A stretch of DNA of 64,000 nt from positions 24,945,513 to 25,009,512 of the forward strand of contig CM057147.1 of assembly GCA_029964075.1 (NCBI GenBank), in the 5' to 3' direction. Source of the DNA: Patiria pectinifera (lineage: Eukaryota > Echinodermata > Asteroidea > Valvatida > Asterinidae). Position numbers and translations under genes: made by a program. Shown one piece after another: positions 59,901-64,000 of this stretch. Within the stretch, counting starts at the first letter, position 1. Each line of letters opens with the position of its first letter. The notes beneath the pieces are model-generated. The model saw nothing but the letters and a program-made list of their open reading frames with translations, ran no database searches and was not told the DNA's origin.

Positions 59901-62900
59901 TGAGAGGAAAACTGTATTTTTTTTTGTTAAAATAGGCTTCTATTTTTTCCCCCTTTTTTTTTTTTTTTTGGCTTCTTTTCCGGGGGGGGGGGGGTTGCAA
60001 CCTGACGCCACTTTTTTTTTTCTTTGACGGTGATTCATCGTAAAATTATGATAGGACCCGAATCTGGGACTGAGAAATATTTTTCAATTTTGTTAGGAAA
60101 TACTTGTTCTCGACTCTCCATAGACTTTGTACACAATCGTGGCAGTGGCGTCAGGTTGCAACATTTTTCCCAGGCTGCATCCGAATCAATTATGTCTAGA
60201 TCTCGTCCATACCCAGTGAAAATACGCGGGACGCGCTGACAAAATTCGTCGCCCTAGCTCCGTGCTTAGAGCTACATAGGGTTTGCCCATGCTCCGTGGA
60301 AGCCCATTTCGGACACGGCCTGAGGCGCCCACCGGACGTTGCATGGCCTTATGGGATACTTACCCACGTAAGCGGCTCGGCGAGTCGGTCACTTTGGCCA
60401 GGCTCGAGTAAGCGCGAGAACGTGAGAGGTAAATCGCGCGGGGGAAGTAATCGAAAGCACTAACATAAGTCACACAGTACAAGATTGACAGTTTTTACTT
60501 TTGGCAAGAGGGGTTGTACGGCTTAACCCTGGACTGGATTTACTGGTTTATAACTAAAATACTGTTGTTTATAAAAGTCTGTACATTCAAGTTAATAAAT
60601 GCTATTATCTCAAATTCCTACCTGGAAGACTAACTTCTTCTTGTACGTTCATGTCTAACTGCTGCAGATCCGCCGTGTCCGCATCTGCGTGGGTGTGATT
60701 TTAATAGAATTTGTCATCGTTGTCAAATCATTGCTTACCCTTTTTAGTAAATACCAAATTGTGAATCATCTGACATTTTTCTGGCAACAAAAACTCGAAA
60801 TCAGCGTTGTTGACACATGCAAATTGTGATGAGATCATAACACTTGAGTCAATCTGTCATCATAATACTGGAGTCAATCCGTCGTGAGGTGACTATTTAA
60901 TAAGTCATCCCTCAATGCACACATTCTCTAGGGGGCACTGAATGAAGTCAAACTGTTTGTGGCTTGTTGTCCGTAAAAGAAAATGAGGGTCGAAGTTTTA
61001 GGACTGAATACAAGAAGGAAATGGATGTTTACAACGATGGTTTCAATAACAATTATGCGCAACTTTTAATTGTAATTCGTCCCAAAATCTTGCCAATAAT
61101 TTGAATTGCAATCGATACAAATTAAAATATGCGAACATGAAAGCCATCCGTTCCGCAGATTTTATATTAGTTTTCTGAAAATGAATTCCCATCTCCCAGC
61201 ACTATGACAACCGACTGATTACATGTACAGTATTTAACTTCTGGAGTCTATTTCCATTAAATTCATGTTCCCTTCTCACCTTCTCGACGAAACAACTTAA
61301 TGTTGTCCTTTGCCGAAACTATCATTTGCAGTTTTTTTCTGCCATAGGCAGAAGGCCTTTTAAGGGTAACGCCTGGAGGCATACCCACTGCCTTAATTTC
61401 TGAGAGATGCTTATAAGACATCTTCTTGTGTCCCGTTGCTTCCTCTGCATAACACACACAGAATTCAGATTTATCAAAATTAAAAATATAATTGAACACA
61501 CTGAATTTGAAGTTGACTTTGCAACTATAAACTGACGTGTTCGTCCGTATACTTGAGGTTCCTTATTTTTCCAAAATATTTGTTCAAGGTTGGTATCTAA
61601 ATGTCATGTTGTTTGGTTCCATCATGTGATTAAAAGCCTTATTAGGCTACTGGTAAGGATGCTGTCGCTTATATAGGGACCATGCAATGGGATTTTTAAA
61701 TACATTTAAAACAGCTTTCTTGCCATGTAGGCCTAACTATAACTGTCCATAACGTGTAGCAGTAAAAGGTGGACATTTCAACATTTCAATTTTTATGCTA
61801 ATGAAAATTTCCATATTCATGCACCAAAGTGTGATGTCATTCACGGCAGAGCAGTGTCTGCGAAGCTTTGTGCATAAAATATAATATATTACACTTTTCT
61901 TCATTTTCTTGAAGTAAGTTCCACTTTTTACTTGCTTGAGGTGTTAAAGAGCTTGTTTGGACAGTAGTAATGGCCAATATTTCTTCAAAGCTTTTTTTTT
62001 TGGGGGGGGGGGGTAATTTGGAAGGACTAATTTGTGTACTGTTCATAATGTACTTTTGACAAGAAGTTTTTTTGTGTGACAAAAGCAAAAGCGCCCCCTT
62101 ATATGTATTGCTGAACAGATTTTCTAATAATTGAAAAACTACCACTTTCTTGTCACTTCCAATGAAAACAAATTTGAAGATCTTGTATATATTGTTCCAA
62201 CACATATAGTAACGAGCATGAAAACTGGATGAGCTGAATTATTAACATTGTATATTTCATTTAAGTCGGGCACTGCTCCTTTGCTATTGTTCGCTATACT
62301 CCCGGATGAAACACAAACAATCTTGCCATTAGCATTAACACTGCCTTTACCATGTGAGCGGGATGTGAATTGCAAAAAAACAATTCATTTCTGCACAAGC
62401 ATTATGCAGATGTCATGTATCTTTTCTTTGTTTAGTTTAATGAATTGGTTCAATTTGGAACAACATGTGTTGTTTCTCAAATTTATTACAACTAGTGCAG
62501 TGCCCGTCAAAAATGGGACTGTGTTCGGGGCAGCAATTTATAACTACTCATGCAGACAACGCACACGATTCGTTGTTTTCACAACTATTATGTTGAACTC
62601 ACTCTCACAGGTTGAACGCACACTTTGTAGATGTTGCCATTCATTGGCACAGAAATGGTCTACTGCTGGTCAGTGCTAACTTGACAATGCATGAGTACAT
62701 GTACGTACGTGCAGGGTACAGCCTGGTGTGTAATTAATATGGATTTCCCCAAAAGTAACCTTTCCGTTTTCCTTTTTTAAAAATGATAACAATTCCAATA
62801 ACTGATGCAAGACATTTTGATGGTACAGATGCTTTAATTATAATTTTGTGTACAAATTGGCTTAGTTTTGTCACATCCAAAATGTCTTCTGAAGATCCAA

Positions 62901-63426
62901 AATGTTTATGGCAAAATCCATTCTAATTAATTCCTAAATTAATGTCATTGCTCTTTGAATGATACTTAAACTTACTGTATTTGGTGTTGAACAGGGCCTG
63001 CACTCTCTCTCTTAAGTGAGATGTATCTTCAATGGTCTCCCTGCTGGTCGGTGTCTCTGCAATGCAAAATGCATATCATTGGGTGTTTTGTTGAGGAATA
63101 TACTGGCTCAACTCCCAATCTTGGTTTGTAGCCTCAAAGGGCTCGATCCAATGTGTAAATGTAAATAATTGATTTTTGTGGACCACAATTACTTTGCATG
63201 GGAATGGGGGAAAGAGAGTATATTTTACAATACAACAACATCGCGAGTTTCATGTAATCATAATAAAAATACTCTCACCCGAGGAAGACATCCCAATAAA
63301 GAAGTCGTTGTCTAGGTTGCTGTTCTTGATGAAGTTCGCACCTTTGGTGCTCCCCGCTGATATAATGTTGCCCTTCTTTGGCATGATCATGAAGATCCAT
63401 TCCATCTGTCCATCGAGGGGAGTCAG
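56971..63426 (-). CDS. GTF2I-type repeat plus chromodomain protein (5' partial)
   Basis: Exons in transcript order: 63279-63426, 62976-63056, 61280-61444, 60622-60684, 59582-59644, 59228-59302, 58792-58860 and 56971-57209; 300 residues are visible and the N-terminus is off the window. After an N-terminal stretch (PLDGQMEWIFMIMPKKGNII), exons 2-3 encode one GTF2I-type repeat: LRERVQALFNTKYKEATG..MSYKHLSEIKAVGMPPGVTLKRPSAYG..LQMIVSAKDNIKLF, matching the LR-x-V-x-x-LF..KY and GLP-x-GI..RPS-x-YG spacing of TFII-I repeats. Five short acidic or Ser-rich exons follow (EEVSPP, DMSSANIGN, SDSEDISSSG). The last exon carries a chromodomain with aromatic-cage positions (VLYTIKKLIKKRIRRGKVQY, VHWEGYLEEEATWE, SWNI) and stops 22 residues later. 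Likely a nuclear protein reading methyl-lysine; function is inferred. Confidence 0.8.
57706..58021. mobile_element. hAT-type MITE with perfect 8-bp target duplication
   Basis: 316 bp from CAAGGGCGGATCCAG to CTGGATCCGCCCTTG, perfect inverted ends, flanked by GGTCCTAT at 57698-57705 and 58022-58029. The interior has poly-G/poly-C, the AATTGCCTCAGATCGCACCA segment and the GGGCCCCGAACCCC motif. It is the best-preserved copy of this family here and lies in the last intron of the chromodomain gene. Confidence 0.9.
59722..60455. mobile_element. TIR element between the duplicated exons
   Basis: Ends TTCGATTACTTCCC (59722-59735) and GGGAAGTAATCGAA (60442-60455) are exact inverted copies. The element fills the spacer of the exon duplication almost completely. 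It contains a nested palindrome at 59994-60162, poly-C/poly-G tracts, and a GC-rich right part. No coding frame is supported. Confidence 0.6.
59994..60162. repeat. Palindromic MITE with GTTGCAACCTGACGCCAC ends
   Basis: GTTGCAACCTGACGCCACT at 59994-60012 and its inverted copy at 60144-60162. The interior (AATCTGGGACTGAGAAA.., TTTTGTTAGGAAATACTTG) is shared with repeats at 19.7-19.9 and 26.85-26.97 kb, so this is a dispersed family with at least three members here. Confidence 0.7.
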
Positions 63427-63633
63427 CTGTAGGGAGAAAAGAAAGAACAATCACGCTCGCACAAATGGGGAGATCGGTATATGTTCGGAGTCGAAATATG
63501 TTTGTGGCTGAGCAAGAACAAAACAAAATCAACTTTAATATAGTCCACCAAAAACAGGTTCAGGTAAAGCATACACCAACATAATGACTAACGCATATAG
63601 CTACAATTAGTTTCTTTTTATCTCCAAATGCAT

Positions 63634-63987
63634 CAAGGGCGGATCCGTGGGAGGGAGCCAACGGTGGCCATGCCCGGCCATGCCCCCCCCCCCACACACA
63701 CACACAAAATAACCCCTTTTTCTTCTCTTTTTTTTGGGGGGGGGGGGGTAGTGACGTCGCTATTAAGGCAAGCACTGCGTACACCACCTTCTCTTCCCCC
63801 CAATTCAAAATTTGTCAAAGGGGTCAGAAATTGTCTCAGATCGCACCACACAGAATTGTTGAGTACAAAAAAAATGTTCAGGGCCCTAGTAGGCCTCTAA
63901 CACCACGCCGTAACTTTTGTAACCCACTTTTTTGGGGATCAAAAATTGTTTAGGTCCCCTGAAAATTGTTTTCTGGATCCGCCCTTG
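63634..63987. mobile_element. hAT-type MITE, aged copy
   Basis: Starts CAAGGGCGGATCC and ends GGATCCGCCCTTG, 354 bp, same family as 57706-58021. Flanking octamers AAATGCAT and GAATGCGT agree at six of eight positions, both differences being transitions. The interior includes GTCAGAAATTGTCTCAGATC and long C and G runs. It lies upstream of the first visible exon of the chromodomain gene. Confidence 0.75.
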
Positions 63988-64000
63988 GAATGCGTTTTAA

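Larger units (their letters stand above)
59427..60745 (-). repeat. Tandem duplication of a 63-bp exon with flanking introns
   Basis: Segments 59427-59705 and 60475-60745 are near-identical direct copies, each with one 63-bp phase-1 exon (59582-59644 and 60622-60684). The exons encode ADTADLQQLDMNVQEEVSPP and the same with Leu for the first of the last two prolines. Both copies keep donor and acceptor, so both can be spliced in. The spacer is an inserted element (59722-60455). Confidence 0.85.

Overview
The window is eukaryotic: genes are split into short exons with GT-AG (twice GC-AG) junctions, introns are large, base composition is AT-rich with many poly-G/poly-C runs, and non-autonomous DNA transposons are dense. 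The protein set (Tie-like receptor ectodomain, receptor tyrosine phosphatase, PLGRKT, SETD9, PUM3, a GTF2I-type repeat) fits an invertebrate deuterostome. An echinoderm is my best guess, but the species cannot be fixed from the sequence alone. Exon boundaries below were set by hand from splice motifs, reading phase and remembered family sequences.

Layout. (1) 951-12501, minus: signal-peptide exon and 11 phase-1 exons of a Tie/TEK-like ectodomain, in which an Ig-plus-EGF head is present twice in tandem; the 3' part lies off the window. (2) 13.86-17.83 kb, minus: a receptor-type tyrosine phosphatase domain that appears dead, with a stop codon at the catalytic arginine and a lost splice donor just before it. 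(3) 21969-25488, plus: complete four-exon PLGRKT, 144 aa, without the C-terminal lysine that names the vertebrate protein. (4) 28284-34112, minus: complete six-exon SETD9, with a Mutator-like element inserted beside its first splice donor. (5) 35041-47467, minus: complete fifteen-exon PUM3 (Puf-A), 659 aa. (6) 50799-55293, plus: unrecognised 260-aa protein with two atypical C2H2 zinc fingers. (7) 56971-63426, minus, 5'-partial: a protein joining a GTF2I-type repeat to a C-terminal chromodomain through short acidic exons, one of which is duplicated.

Mobile DNA fills the introns and spacers. Several copies can be delimited by target-site duplications: hAT-type (8 bp) at 28.6, 35.6 and 57.7 kb and, degraded, 63.6 kb; Mutator-type (9 bp) at 33.4 and 51.0 kb; TTAA elements at 22.1 and 29.8 kb; a CACTA-type MITE at 18.1 kb; TA-flanked elements at 21.3 and 39.6 kb. 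There are also L1/Tx1-like and CR1/L2-like LINE remnants and tRNA-derived SINEs.

The genes do not form a pathway. PLGRKT, PUM3, a receptor phosphatase and a Tie-like receptor near each other recalls human 9p, which may be ancient linkage. The points most worth following are the GTF2I-repeat/chromodomain protein, the duplicated Tie-like head next to a phosphatase relic, and the lysine-less PLGRKT with a GC-AG intron.
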